This document shows, one piece after another, positions 39,796 to 50,700 of a stretch of 64,000 bases of DNA (within the stretch, counting starts at the first letter, position 1; every line of letters begins with the position of its first letter). Source of the stretch: Bosea sp. BIWAKO-01 (GTDB lineage Bacteria; Pseudomonadota; Alphaproteobacteria; Rhizobiales; Beijerinckiaceae). Where the stretch lies: NCBI RefSeq assembly GCF_001748145.1, contig NZ_BCQA01000002.1, positions 186,001-250,000 on the forward strand. The letters run 5' to 3'. The translations under genes were made by a program, and so were the position numbers. The notes beneath the pieces are model-generated. The model saw only the letters and a list, made by a program, of their open reading frames with translations. It was not told the origin of the DNA and did not search any database.

Positions 39796-40038
39796 TTAGG
39801 CCAGCGGCTTGCGGCGAGTCCGATCGTCTGCAGCCGTGCGCCCGGCCGCACCAAACGCCGGGCGCAATGCGCCGGCAAGCAGTGCGGGCGCGATCATGTC
39901 ATGCGTCTCGCGCAAAATCCGGAGCGCCTGCCACGATACGTGCGGGCGAGCCGCGTCGGCAGGTGCCTCCCGCGCACGATCTCCACCCAAGCCGCGGCCC
40001 GGTCGTGGCAGGCTGGCGAGCGCGATCGTTCCCGGCAT
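39796..40038 (-). CDS. small ORF downstream of ocd, uncertain
   Basis: 80 codons in the gap between ocd (10 bases upstream) and the M20 remnant. Arg/Ala-rich, no recognised family, with one stretch (VSWQALRILRETHDMIAPALL) that looks helical. It may be a decayed gene or chance frame. Confidence 0.25.
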   Translation of the reverse strand: MPGTIALASLPRPGRGLGGDRAREAPADAARPHVSWQALRILRETHDMIAPALLAGALRPAFGAAGRTAADDRTRRKPLA

Positions 40039-40048
40039 TTGCGGACAG

Positions 40049-41101
40049 TTACGCGGCGGCGGCGGCGGGAGAGCGCATCAGCATCCCGAAGAGGTCGCGC
40101 GGGTCGTCGGGATCTGCAATGAGGTCGAGTTCGTCATAGATCCCCGTCTCGAGGATGCGCTCGTGCACATAGCGCAGCGCCGAGAAATCCTCGATGGCGA
40201 AGCCGACCGAGTCGAACAAGGTGATCTGGCGCTCGTCGCGCCGTCCAGGCACCAGGCCGGCGATGACCTTCCAGAGCTCCTCGACCGGATGATCCGCAGG
40301 CAATTGCTGGATGTCGCCTTCAATCCGGGTCTGCGGCGGATACTCGACGAAGACGTCGGAGCGGAGCAGCACCTCGCGCTGGATCTCGGTCTTGCCGGGG
40401 CAATCGCCGCCGACGGCGTTGATGTGAACGCCGCTCCCGACCATGTTGTCGGACAGGACGGTCGCGTATTGCTTGTCGGCGGTCACCGTCGTGATGATCT
40501 GCGCACCCTCGACCGCCTCGGTCGCCGTCCTGCACGCGGTGATGCTGAAACCGTGCTTGGCAAGGTTCGCGGCGCATTTTCGTGTCGCCGCCGGATCGAC
40601 GTCGTAGAGGCGGACCTCGTCCACGCCGAGCAGAGCCTTGAACGCCAGGGCCTGGAACTCCGACTGCGCGCCGTTGCCAATAAGGGCCATGCGGGAAGCG
40701 CCGCGCGGCGCGAGGTATTTCGCCGCTACCGCTGACATCGCTGCCGTCCGCAGCGCGGTCAGGATCGTCATCTCCGTCAGCAGGATCGGGTAGCCGGTGC
40801 TGACATCGGCAAGCAGCCCGAAGGCCGTGACGGTCTGGAGCCCGTCGCGCGTGTTCTTCGGATGGCCGTTGACGTATTTGAAGCCGTAATGGTTGCCATC
40901 GCTCGTTGGCATCAGCTCGATGACGCCTTCGAGGCTGTGCGAGGCGATCCGCGGCGTCTTGTCGAAATTCTCCCAGCGCCGGAAGTCGTCTTCGATGTAG
41001 CGCGCGAGATCGGCGAGAAAGCGCTCGACCCCGGTGCGATGGACCAATGTCATCATGCTGTCGACGCTGACGAAGGGAACGACGTTGAGCTTGGCTGACA
41101 T
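40049..41101 (-). CDS. ocd: ornithine cyclodeaminase
   Basis: 350 residues; converts ornithine to proline and ammonia with bound NAD+. Shows ALIGNGAQSEFQALAF (Rossmann loop, about 140-155), DVDPAA after it, and the substrate-site segment GVHINAVGGDCPGKTE (about 225-240). Start ATG 41101; a GTG at 41110 overlapping the arginase stop (GTGA) is an alternative. It follows arginase directly, so arginine is converted to ornithine and then proline. Confidence 0.95.
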   Translation of the reverse strand: MSAKLNVVPFVSVDSMMTLVHRTGVERFLADLARYIEDDFRRWENFDKTPRIASHSLEGVIELMPTSDGNHYGFKYVNGHPKNTRDGLQTVTAFGLLADVSTGYPILLTEMTILTALRTAAMSAVAAKYLAPRGASRMALIGNGAQSEFQALAFKALLGVDEVRLYDVDPAATRKCAANLAKHGFSITACRTATEAVEGAQIITTVTADKQYATVLSDNMVGSGVHINAVGGDCPGKTEIQREVLLRSDVFVEYPPQTRIEGDIQQLPADHPVEELWKVIAGLVPGRRDERQITLFDSVGFAIEDFSALRYVHERILETGIYDELDLIADPDDPRDLFGMLMRSPAAAAA

Positions 41102-41106
41102 GATCT

Positions 41107-42027
41107 TCACGCGGCTTGAGTGGCGCGGCCGAGAATCCGGCGGCCGAGAAGGCTTGCGACCAGATCGACCATCAGCGACGCGGTGCGCCCCTGATCGTCG
41201 AGCATCGGGTTGAGTTCGACGATGTCGAGGCTCGACACCAGATTGCTCTCGTGGAGCAGTTCCATCGCCAGATGCGCCTCGCGGAAGGTTGCGCCGCCGG
41301 GCACGGTGGTACCGACGGCCGGAGCGATCGCCGGATCGAGGAAATCGACGTCCAGGCTGACATGCAGCAGGCCGTTCTCGCGACGCACGCGCTCGAGGAA
41401 GCGCTCCACCAGCGCAGCGATGCCGTGGCGGTCGACCGCGCTCATGTCGCAGGTAATCACCCCCGCCTGGACGAGCGCGGCCTGCTCCGCGGGGTCGACG
41501 CTCCTGATGCCGAGTGTGCAGACTCGAGTCGGATCGAGCGGGGCCTCAAGCGGCGGGAAATAGCCAGAGAAGCCCGGCAGCCCGCTCGCATAGGCGAGCG
41601 GGACGCCGTGGAGATTGCCGCTCTCAGTGCTGTCCAGCGTGTGAAAATCCGGATGGGCGTCGAGCCAGAGCACGAAGAGCGGGCGGCCCAACTCCACAGC
41701 GCGACGCGAAATGCCGGCCAATGTGCCGGCCGAAATGCTGTGGTCGCCGCCGAGGAAGATCGGGAAGCCGGAGCCGCTGATGCTGAACGCCGCCTCGCCG
41801 ATGGCGGCAGTCCAGGCTGCGATCGCCGGCAGGTGCCTGATCGCTTCATTCGGGTGGAGGATCGTCGGGGCAGGTCCAGCGGCGATGTCGCCCATATCCT
41901 CGACAAGGTGGCCAAGCGCCTGCAGGGCCGGCCCCAGGCCTGCGGCCCGCAACGCACGCGGACCGAGGGCACAACCGGCAAGGTCCGTCCCCTCCTCGAC
42001 AGGCGCGCCGATGATCTTGCAATGCAT
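41107..42027 (-). CDS. arginase
   Basis: 306 residues from MHCKIIGAPVEEG. Hydrolyses arginine to ornithine and urea with a binuclear Mn centre; ligands lie in GGDHSIS, DAHPDFHT and SLDVDFLDP. The frame is open to 42435, but only from 42027 does it resemble arginase. It is divergent from an Lrp/AsnC regulator and overlaps ocd, the classic inducible arginine-catabolism pair. Confidence 0.95.
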   Translation of the reverse strand: MHCKIIGAPVEEGTDLAGCALGPRALRAAGLGPALQALGHLVEDMGDIAAGPAPTILHPNEAIRHLPAIAAWTAAIGEAAFSISGSGFPIFLGGDHSISAGTLAGISRRAVELGRPLFVLWLDAHPDFHTLDSTESGNLHGVPLAYASGLPGFSGYFPPLEAPLDPTRVCTLGIRSVDPAEQAALVQAGVITCDMSAVDRHGIAALVERFLERVRRENGLLHVSLDVDFLDPAIAPAVGTTVPGGATFREAHLAMELLHESNLVSSLDIVELNPMLDDQGRTASLMVDLVASLLGRRILGRATQAA

Positions 42028-42102
42028 GAGAGAGGTCCAAATGTCCGGGCAACGCATTCGAGCGCATTTCGCCGGCAGTCGGAAGCAGCCAGATTGCATT
42101 AA

Positions 42103-42594
42103 ATGCGGCAGCATCTTACCGTTTCGGTCAATCACTTTGCTCAGATTGGTCAACTCGTGGACGCGCTCGATCGCCGGCTCATCACCTTGCTCCGCCATGA
42201 CGGGCGCTTGAGCCTGTCCGATCTCGCGACCGAGCTTGGCACGACGCGCGCCACCATCCGATCCAGGCTTGAACGGCTCAGGCAGACCGGCGAGATCATC
42301 GGTTTCACGGTCATCCTGCGCTCCGACGCGATCGACCATCCGGTCAGGGGGATCATGCTGATCGAGATCGTCGGCCACGCGGCGGATACGGTGATTGGCG
42401 AGCTGAGCGGCTTCCCGGAGATTTTGAGCGTGCATACCACCAACGGAAAATGGGACCTGGTCGTCGAGCTCGGCACCTCGGATCTGATTGAGTTCGACAA
42501 GGTGCTGCGGCGCATCCGCCTGGTCCCGGGCATCACCGGCAGCGAGACCAGCCTTCTGCTGGCGACTCCGCGCAGCGTGAAGGCCCGGCTCTGA
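42103..42594 (+). CDS. Lrp/AsnC-family regulator of the arginase-ocd operon
   Basis: 163 residues from ATG 42103 (a GTG at 42157, VDALDRRLITLL, would give the more usual 145). N-terminal helix-turn-helix (SLSDLATELGTTRATIRSRLERL) and C-terminal RAM ligand domain. Divergent from arginase with 75 bases between the starts, so arginine- or ornithine-responsive control is likely. Confidence 0.92.
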   Translation: MRQHLTVSVNHFAQIGQLVDALDRRLITLLRHDGRLSLSDLATELGTTRATIRSRLERLRQTGEIIGFTVILRSDAIDHPVRGIMLIEIVGHAADTVIGELSGFPEILSVHTTNGKWDLVVELGTSDLIEFDKVLRRIRLVPGITGSETSLLLATPRSVKARL

Positions 42595-42834
42595 ACTGGG
42601 GTCCCCCAGCCTCCGTCATCGATCTCCGGCTGAGACAGGCGGCCCTTTTCAAGACGAAGAGGTCACCGCAATCCTCAAGGCCGCTCGTGCAGCGCGCCGC
42701 CGACCCGCCATCATGCCGAAGGCACCGGAAGCGACGAGCGAGGTGCACGCTGGTGAAAGCATCGGGTTGACCTATCCGGCATCAGGACTGGTTGGACGAT
42801 TTGCTCGCGTCATCGCGCCCATAAGGGCCTCAAG

Positions 42835-43059
42835 TTGAGCCGAAAGAGCGCGCATGCGCCCCTCGACTATCTGCGGACGTTTCGCAATCGCATCGCCCAT
42901 CACGAGCCGATCTTCGATCGGCATCTCGCCGCCGACTATACTTCCCTTCTCCAGGTCGCGAACTGGATCAGCGCGGAAGCGCGGGATTGGATTTCGCACC
43001 ATAGCCGCGTTCGCGCGATGCTGGCGCAGTCGCCTGACGATCCCGCGTTGTTGTTTTGA
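42835..43059 (+). pseudogene. C-terminal remnant of a HEPN/Abi-like protein
   Basis: 74 codons ending in LAQSPDDPALLF. YLRTFRNRIAHHEPIFDR holds the R-x4-H RNase-type motif of HEPN/Abi proteins. The N-terminal half is absent, and upstream sequence 42600-42834 has no matching frame. Probably a decayed abortive-infection-type gene. Confidence 0.55.
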
Positions 43060-43230
43060 CGAGCGTAGAAAGTAGACGACCAACATCCCTGCGAATGCAT
43101 ATCCCGCAAGTGACGAGAGCGCGTCCGCGCAACCTCAAGCCTGGTCGAAAATCTTGCCCCGGTTGCGCCTCTGAGGTCCGCCCCCAGCTGCTTCGCAATG
43201 GTCTGGCTCGAGGGTGTCTGAGCTTGGCGA

Positions 43231-43560
43231 ATGTCGGGGTTGGTTGTCGACGGCGGCGAAGCGCTGCGCTGCGCCGTGCATCCTGACGACGCGGCACTAC
43301 TGAGAATAACCCTTAGCAATTGTCTGATCACTGGCGACAGCTTTGACTTGCGGTACCGCTTGCGCCGCGCCGATGGCGTGGATCGCTGGATGTCAGGTCG
43401 CGCGGAGCCAATGCGGGATGAAGCTGGCCGTATCGTCCAATGGTACGGCCTATGCCACGACATCGACGGTCAGATGCAAGGTCGCCAAGAGCCCGGTGTT
43501 CGCAGTTTTGTACGGAAATGGCGCGCCAATCTTTTCAAGCAGTTAGCGCCACCCCTCTAG
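43231..43560 (+). pseudogene. PAS-domain fragment
   Basis: About 109 codons containing the second half of a PAS_3-type sensor domain (FDLRYRLRRADGVDRWMSGR and GRIVQWYGLCHDID). No kinase or cyclase output domain follows. Likely a piece of a larger signalling protein left by rearrangement. Confidence 0.5.
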
Positions 43561-43676
43561 AGAAGCTGCCGATCGAGGTAAGCGAGGGGTAAGCAGCAGC
43601 CGCGGTTTCAGAGCGACGACACGCGAGCGCTGACGTTTAACCGGCTTTTAGATCGACAAGAGCTTCGGAGTTTTGT

Positions 43677-43729
<53 letters not shown>

Positions 43730-44130
43730 CGAAATCAAGAACTTAGCAGACGACTGAATGCCAACGTAGTCGTGCAGGTTCTTCTCAGGTTCTTCCCGGG
43801 AGTAGCTGGAGCCGAGTGGCCGCTGCGTCAGCCGCCCACGATTAATTCGTGGCCTGTCCAGATCTTGATGCGGCGCACGAGGCAATGCTCTGGACCGCAG
43901 TCCTCAACGCCGCGCGTGGTGCATCGAACTTCGTCCTCGTCACGCAACCCGGAGGCAGGGCCTTGGCGACCGGGGATCCTGATCCCGGCGGCGATGCGCC
44001 GGGCGATCGATGCAGCAAAGGATCACGGATTGGACGTCGCGTCGGCAGCTACGGGACGGCGCTCAGATCACAACTCGCGCTCTTCGCGCGCTGAACCGGA
44101 CGGCCCGGATGCGATAAAATGACACTGACA
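43730..44130. other. accessory interval without a supportable gene
   Basis: About 400 bases after the tRNA fragment. Several short frames are open but no domain is recognisable; one peptide (ILIPAAMRRAIDAAKDHGL) hints at a decayed small gene. Confidence 0.4.
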
Positions 44131-44480
44131 CTACGTTTCCCGGCCGGTTTGGCCGCGCCGGTCTTGACGGCGACCGGCCGACTGCTCCTTGCCTATGCGC
44201 TGGCGCCAGCGGGTGAGCGAAGAACGCTCGAAGGTCAGTTCGTGCTGGAAGAACTCCTCGCCGCAATAGAACTGGAAATACGGGTTTTGGACCCAGCGCT
44301 CGCACAGCGCCTCGTCGGACGGGTTGTGCGCCGAAGGACCGCTCCAGGAAGCTCCAGTCAATCGTCCGCGCCAGCCGGACCAAGGCATGGTCGATGGCAA
44401 TGATCTTGTCGAGCCGTGCCCGGAACAGATCACGCTGACCGCTCTCCACCGGTTCCACCGGCCGCATCCAAGCCACTCCA
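44131..44480 (-). pseudogene. IS5-family transposase remnant
   Basis: N-terminal block DLFRARLDKIIAIDHALVRL and then, in another frame, SDEALCERWVQNPYFQFYCG followed by QHELTFERSSLTRWRQRIG. Together these are the N-terminal region of an IS5/IS1182-like transposase with an internal deletion and a frameshift; the DDE core is missing. Confidence 0.7.
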
Positions 44481-44771
44481 TCGCCGTCCGTGACGGAGAC
44501 GGAATCAGGGTCTGACGCTCAGATCAAATTAAGGAAACTACGGGCTAAGCCGCCTAATCGGCAAAAATCGACGACTTCTGAGCCCTCAATCCAATCGCAA
44601 TATCAATAGGTTGCCGATTATTCACGGGCGACTAATCAGCCGGAGTTCCGCATCCGCGAGAGACCGCGACGGTGCTCCGCCCGAGACGGTGTCCGGCACT
44701 TTCAGCCCCCCGCTTCGTCAGAAGCACGGAGTTGTAGCGGCCGGCAACGTCACGGGCAAAGCGCGCCGGGT

Positions 44772-47700
44772 TCAGGCGAAGCGAAAATCGTCGGCGCTGA
44801 GTTGGCTGAAGGTCGCAAGGTCTTCGACTATGTCCGTCGACCCGGTGATATCGAGCTGCGGTGCTCCGCCGATCACGCCTGCCGCAGCCGGGAGTTCCGC
44901 AAACGGGTCGAAGCTCGTCTGCCCGAGGATGCTGATTGCGTTGCCGACGACTGCGCCACCCTCGAAGCCGCCGATGCGGTCGACAGCGTCATTGGCGACG
45001 AACACCAACATATCGTCCGCCGCTTCGCCGCCCGGCGTGGCTTTGTCCGCGCTGCTGGTGAGCGTATCGCCTGCGGTCACGCCCCAGATGAAGTCGCTTC
45101 CGCCTTCGGCCGGAGGGGCGTCTTCGCCGGCAACCCGGATCGCGTGGTCGACGGCGTCATTGGCGACGAACACCAACATATCGTCCGCCGCTTCTCCGCC
45201 CGGCGTGACTTTGTCCGCGCTGCCGGTGAGCGTGTCGGCTGCGGTCAAGCCCCAGATGAAATCGCTTCCGCGTTCGCCAGGAAGTGCGTCTTCGCCAGCA
45301 TCCAAGATCGTAGCGATACCGCCATCCCTCGGTCCTGCATCAACCCCGGCAGCGGCGGACGTCGCAAAGTCCCCAAAGCCGGAGGCAAGTGATTCATAGA
45401 CCCCCGCTAAACCGAAGCCGACGATGTCGGCCTTGCCGTCTCCGTTCACATCGGCCAGCTCACGCTTGTAGAGGTCATCGCTGTTCCACCCGCCGGCGCC
45501 CGGCGCGAAGCTAGCGAGTGCAAAGGTGGGCGCTGCAAAGTGCCCAGAGCCGGTGGCGAGTGATACATAGACCCCCGCTAGACCGAAGCCGACGATGTCG
45601 GCCTTGCCGTCTCCGTTCACATCGGCCAGCTCGCGCTTGTAGAGGTCGTCGCTGTTCCACCCGCCGGCGCCCGGCGCGAAGCTAGCGAGTTCAAAGGTGG
45701 GCGCTGCAAAGTGCCCAGAGCCGGTGGCGAGTGATACATAGACCCCCGCTAGACCGAAGCCGACGATGTCGGCCTTGCCGTCTCCGTTCACATCGGCCAG
45801 CTCGCGCTTGTAGAGGTCGTCGCTAATCCACCCGCCGGCGCCCGGCGCGAAGTTAGCGAGTTCAAAAGTGGGCGCTGCAAAGTGCCCAGAGCCGGTGGCG
45901 AGCGATACATAGACCCCCGCTAGACCGAAGCCGACGATGTCGGCCTTGCCGTCTCCGTTCACATCGGCCAGCTCGCGCTTGTAGTGGTCGTCGCTGTTCC
46001 ACCCGCCGGCGCCCGGCGCGAAGCTAGCGAGTGCAAAGGTGGGCGCTGCAAAGTGCCCAGAGCCGGTGGCGAGTGATACATAGACCCCCGCTAGACCGAA
46101 GCCGACGATGTCGGCCTTGCCGTCTCCGTTCACATCGGCCAGCTCGCGCTTGTAGAGGTCGTCGCTGTTCCACCCGCCGGCGCCCGGCGCGAAGCTAGCG
46201 AGTTCAAAAGTGGGCGCTGCAAAGTGCCCAGAGCCGGTGGCGAGTGATACATAGACCCCCGCTAGACCGAAGCCGACGATGTCGGCCTTGCCGTCTCCGT
46301 TCACATCGGCCAGCTCGCGCTTGTAGAGGTCGTCGCTGTTCCACCCGCCGGCGCCCGGCGCGAAGCTAGCGAGTTCAAAGGTGAACGCTGCAAAGTTCTC
46401 GACGACATCGGTTACTGAAACCGCGATAGCCTGAGCGTCGATGCCGCCGTGGCCGTCTGAAGCCTGAACAATAACGTCGTAGACATTATTGCCGCCCGCG
46501 TCGGTCGGCAGCTCAAAGTTCGGCGCGGTGACGAACGATAGCGCTCCTGTCGATGAGCCGATCGTGAATTTGCTCGCGTCCGCGCCACCAATGATCGAGT
46601 AGCTCAGCGTTTGGCCGGCCTCAGCGTCAGCTGCAATGACGGTCGTCACCGCCCTGCTGTTCTCGGCGACCCTAACCGTCGCGGTATCCCCGCCAGCATT
46701 CGACGTGATCACCGGCGCGTCGTTCACCGGCGCGATGCTCAGGGTGAAGGTGTCGGAGGCCGAGACCGAGCCGTCGCTGGCGGTCACCTTGAAATCGAGC
46801 GGACCGCTGAAGTTAAGCGGCGGCGTGCCCGAGAAGGTCCGGGTCGCTGCATCGAAGTTGACCCAGTCCGGCAGGGCGGAGCCATCGGCCAGGCGGGCGC
46901 TGTAGGTCAGCGTATCACCATCTACGTCCGAGAAGGCGTTTTCCGGGATCTGGAAGCTCCAGACCTGATCTTCCGAAGTAGGCTGATCGGCGATCGCGTT
47001 GACCAGCGTCGGTGCGTCGTTGGTGCCGGTGAGGGTGATGGTGACGTCCTGCGTCGCCGTTCCGCCATGGCCGTCGTTGACCGTGATGGTATAGGTCTGG
47101 GTCCGCGTCTGGCCTGCCGCCAGAAAGTCGATGGCGGCGTCGGCGACCGAGAAGGTCCAGCGGACGATGCCTTCCCCGTCCCCGGCCCCGGCCGTGGCGT
47201 TGGCGACAGTGGCGATCAGCTGACCGACATAGGCGCTTCCAGCCGGCGTCACCGACACCGTGTGGCTGTCGGAAAGATCGGCATCCAGGAACGGGATCTC
47301 GCCGGTGACGGTGTGCGGGGCAGCGCTCCCGGTGACGCCTGCCGTTTCGGTGAGGTTTCCGGCAAGGTCGCCGAGCGAGATGGCGTCGACCGCGATGCCG
47401 CCCGCCACGTCGATATTGGTGAACCAGCCGTAGCGGTTGCCACCCACGTCCGAAATCAAATCGGTCGCATTCGAGAGCGTCTGCGTGAAGACGACAGCGC
47501 CGGCGGCGTCGATCAGGTTCAGGTCGACCGAGAGCTGGCCGGCGATATTGTGGAAGACGTGTTGCAGCGTGAACCAGCCGCTCGCCGAAACTGTGTAGGG
47601 CGTACCCGACCCCAGATCCTGGCGCGGATCGAAGTTGGTGTTGTTCGATGCGCCGACCAGGAGCTGCCCCGTCGAACCATCCTTGGTGACATGGAAAATG

Positions 47701-50700
47701 AAGTCACGCAGATGCGAGCCGTCCGCCCGCGTCGCCGCGACCGAATAGTCGAAGCCTTCGCCGTTCGCCCAGCCAGTCTTGAGATAAACCTTCACCTCGC
47801 TGGTCAGGCCTTCCACGAAGTCGCTGCGATAGCCGTCAAAGCGGGTGTATGGACCCGTGTCGTCGCTCTGGTCGTCGCTCTGGGTGAAAACCGCGTATTG
47901 GCCTCCGTCGGCGGTGGAGATTCCGTCATCGCCGCTGTCATGGATAGCGATGTTTCCATGCCAGCCATTGCCGCCATCCAGAATGCCTGCGGCATTGGCT
48001 TCGAAGCCCTGATAAAAGCCCAGCGTCGGTGCGTCGTTGGTGCCGGTGAGGGTGATGGTGACGTCCTGCGTCGCCGTTCCGCCATGGCCGTCGTCGACCG
48101 TGATGGTATAGGTCTGGGTCCGCGTCTCGCCTTCCGCCAGTAAGTCGGCGACCGAGAAGGTCCAGCGGACGATGCCTTCGCCGTCGCCGGTCGTGTCGTT
48201 GGCGACAGTGGCGATCAGCTGACCGACATAGGCGCTTCCAGCCGGCGTCACCGACACCGTGTGGCTGTCGGAAAGATCGGCATCCAGGAACGGGATCTCG
48301 CCGGTGACGGTGTGCGGGGCAGCGCTCCCGGTGACGCCTGCCGTTTCGGTGAGGTTTCCGGCAAGGTCGCCGAGCGAGATGGCGTCGACCGCGATGCCGC
48401 CCGCCACGTCGATATTGGTGAACCAGCCGTAGCGGTTGCCACCCACGTCCGAAATCAAATCGGTCGCATTCGAGAGCGTCTGCGTGAAGACGACAGCGCC
48501 GGCGGCGTCGATCAGGTTCAGGTCGACCGAGAGCTGGCCGGCGATATTGTGGAAGACGTGTTGCAGCGTGAACCAGCCGCTCGCCGAAACTGTGTAGGGC
48601 GTACCCGACCCCAGATCCTGGCGCGGATCGAAGTTGGTGTTGTTCGATGCGCCGACCAGGAGCTGCCCCGTCGAACCATCCTTGGTGACATGGAAAATGA
48701 AGTCACGCAGATGCGAGCCGTCCGCCCGCGTCGCCGCGACCGAATAGTCGAAGCCTTCGCCGTTCGCCCAGCCAGTCTTGAGATAAACCTTCACCTCGCT
48801 GGTCAGGCCTTCCACGAAGTCGCTGCGATAGCCGTCAAAGCGGGTGTATGGACCCGTGTCGTCGCTCTGGTCGTCGCTCTGGGTGAAAACCGCGTATTGG
48901 CCTCCGTCGGCGGTGGAGATTCCGTCATCGCCGCTGTCATGGATGGCGATGTTTCCATGCCAGCCATTGCCGCCATCCAGAATGCCTGCGGCATTGGCTT
49001 CGAAGCCCTGATAAAAGCCCAGCGTCGGTGCGTCGTTGGTGCCGGTGAGGGTGATGGTGACGTCCTGCGTCGCCGTTCCGCCATGGCCGTCGTCGACCGT
49101 GATGGTATAGGTCTGGGTCCGCGTCTCGCCTTCCGCCAGTAAGTCGGCGACCGAGAAGGTCCAGCGGACGATGCCTTCGCCGTCGCCGGTCGTGTCGTTG
49201 GCGACAGTGGCGATCAGCTGACCGACATAGGCGCTTCCAGCCGGCGTCACCGACACCGTGTGGCTGTCGGAAAGATCGGCATCCAGGAACGGGATCTCGC
49301 CGGTGACGGTGTGCGGGGCAGCGCTCCCGGTGACGCCTGCCGTTTCGGTGAGGTTTCCGGCAAGGTCGCCGAGCGAGATGGCGTCGACCGCGATGCCGCC
49401 CGCCACGTCGATATTGGTGAACCAGCCGTAGCGGTTGCCACCCACGTCCGAAATCAAATCGGTCGCATTCGAGAGCGTCTGCGTGAAGACGACAGCGCCG
49501 GCGGCGTCGATCAGGTTCAGGTCGACCGAGAGCTGGCCGGCGATATTGTGGAAGACGTGTTGCAGCGTGAACCAGCCGCTCGCCGAAACTGTGTAGGGCG
49601 TACCCGACCCCAGATCCTGGCGCGGATCGAAGTTGGTGTTGTTCGATGCGCCGACCAGGAGCTGCCCCGTCGAACCATCCTTGGTGACATGGAAAATGAA
49701 GTCACGCAGATGCGAGCCGTCCGCCCGCGTCGCCGCGACCGAATAGTCGAAGCCTTCGCCGTTCGCCCAGCCAGTCTTGAGATAAACCTTCACCTCGCTG
49801 GTCAGGCCTTCCACGAAGTCGCTGCGATAGCCGTCAAAGCGGGTGTATGGACCCGTGTCGTCGCTCTGGTCGTCGCTCTGGGTGAAAACCGCGTATTGGC
49901 CTCCGTCGGCGGTGGAGATTCCGTCATCGCCGCTGTCATGGATGGCGATGTTTCCATGCCAGCCATTGCCGCCATCCAGAATGCCTGCGGCATTGGCTTC
50001 GAAGCCCTGATAAAAGCCCAGCGTCGGTGCGTCGTTGGTGCCGGTGAGGGTGATGGTGACGTCCTGCGTCGCCGTTCCGCCATGGCCGTCGTCGACCGTG
50101 ATGGTATAGGTCTGGGTCCGCGTCTCGCCTTCCGCCAGTAAGTCGGCGACCGAGAAGGTCCAGCGGACGATGCCTTCGCCGTCGCCGGTCGTGTCGTTGG
50201 CGACAGTGGCGATCAGCTGACCGACATAGGCGCTTCCAGCCGGCGTCACCGACACCGTGTGGCTGTCGGAAAGATCGGCATCCAGGAACGGGATCTCGCC
50301 GGTGACGGTGTGCGGGGCAGCGCTCCCGGTGACGCCTGCCGTTTCGGTGAGGTTTCCGGCAAGGTCGCCGAGCGAGATGGCGTCGACCGCGATGCCGCCC
50401 GCCACGTCGATATTGGTGAACCAGCCGTAGCGGTTGCCACCCACGTCCGAAATCAAATCGGTCGCATTCGAGAGCGTCTGCGTGAAGACGACAGCGCCGG
50501 CGGCGTCGATCAGGTTCAGGTCGACCGAGAGCTGGCCGGCGATATTGTGGAAGACGTGTTGCAGCGTGAACCAGCCGCTCGCCGAAACTGTGTAGGGCGT
50601 ACCCGACCCCAGATCCTGGCGCGGATCGAAGTTGGTGTTGTTCGATGCGCCGACCAGGAGCTGCCCCGTCGAACCATCCTTGGTGACATGGAAAATGAAG

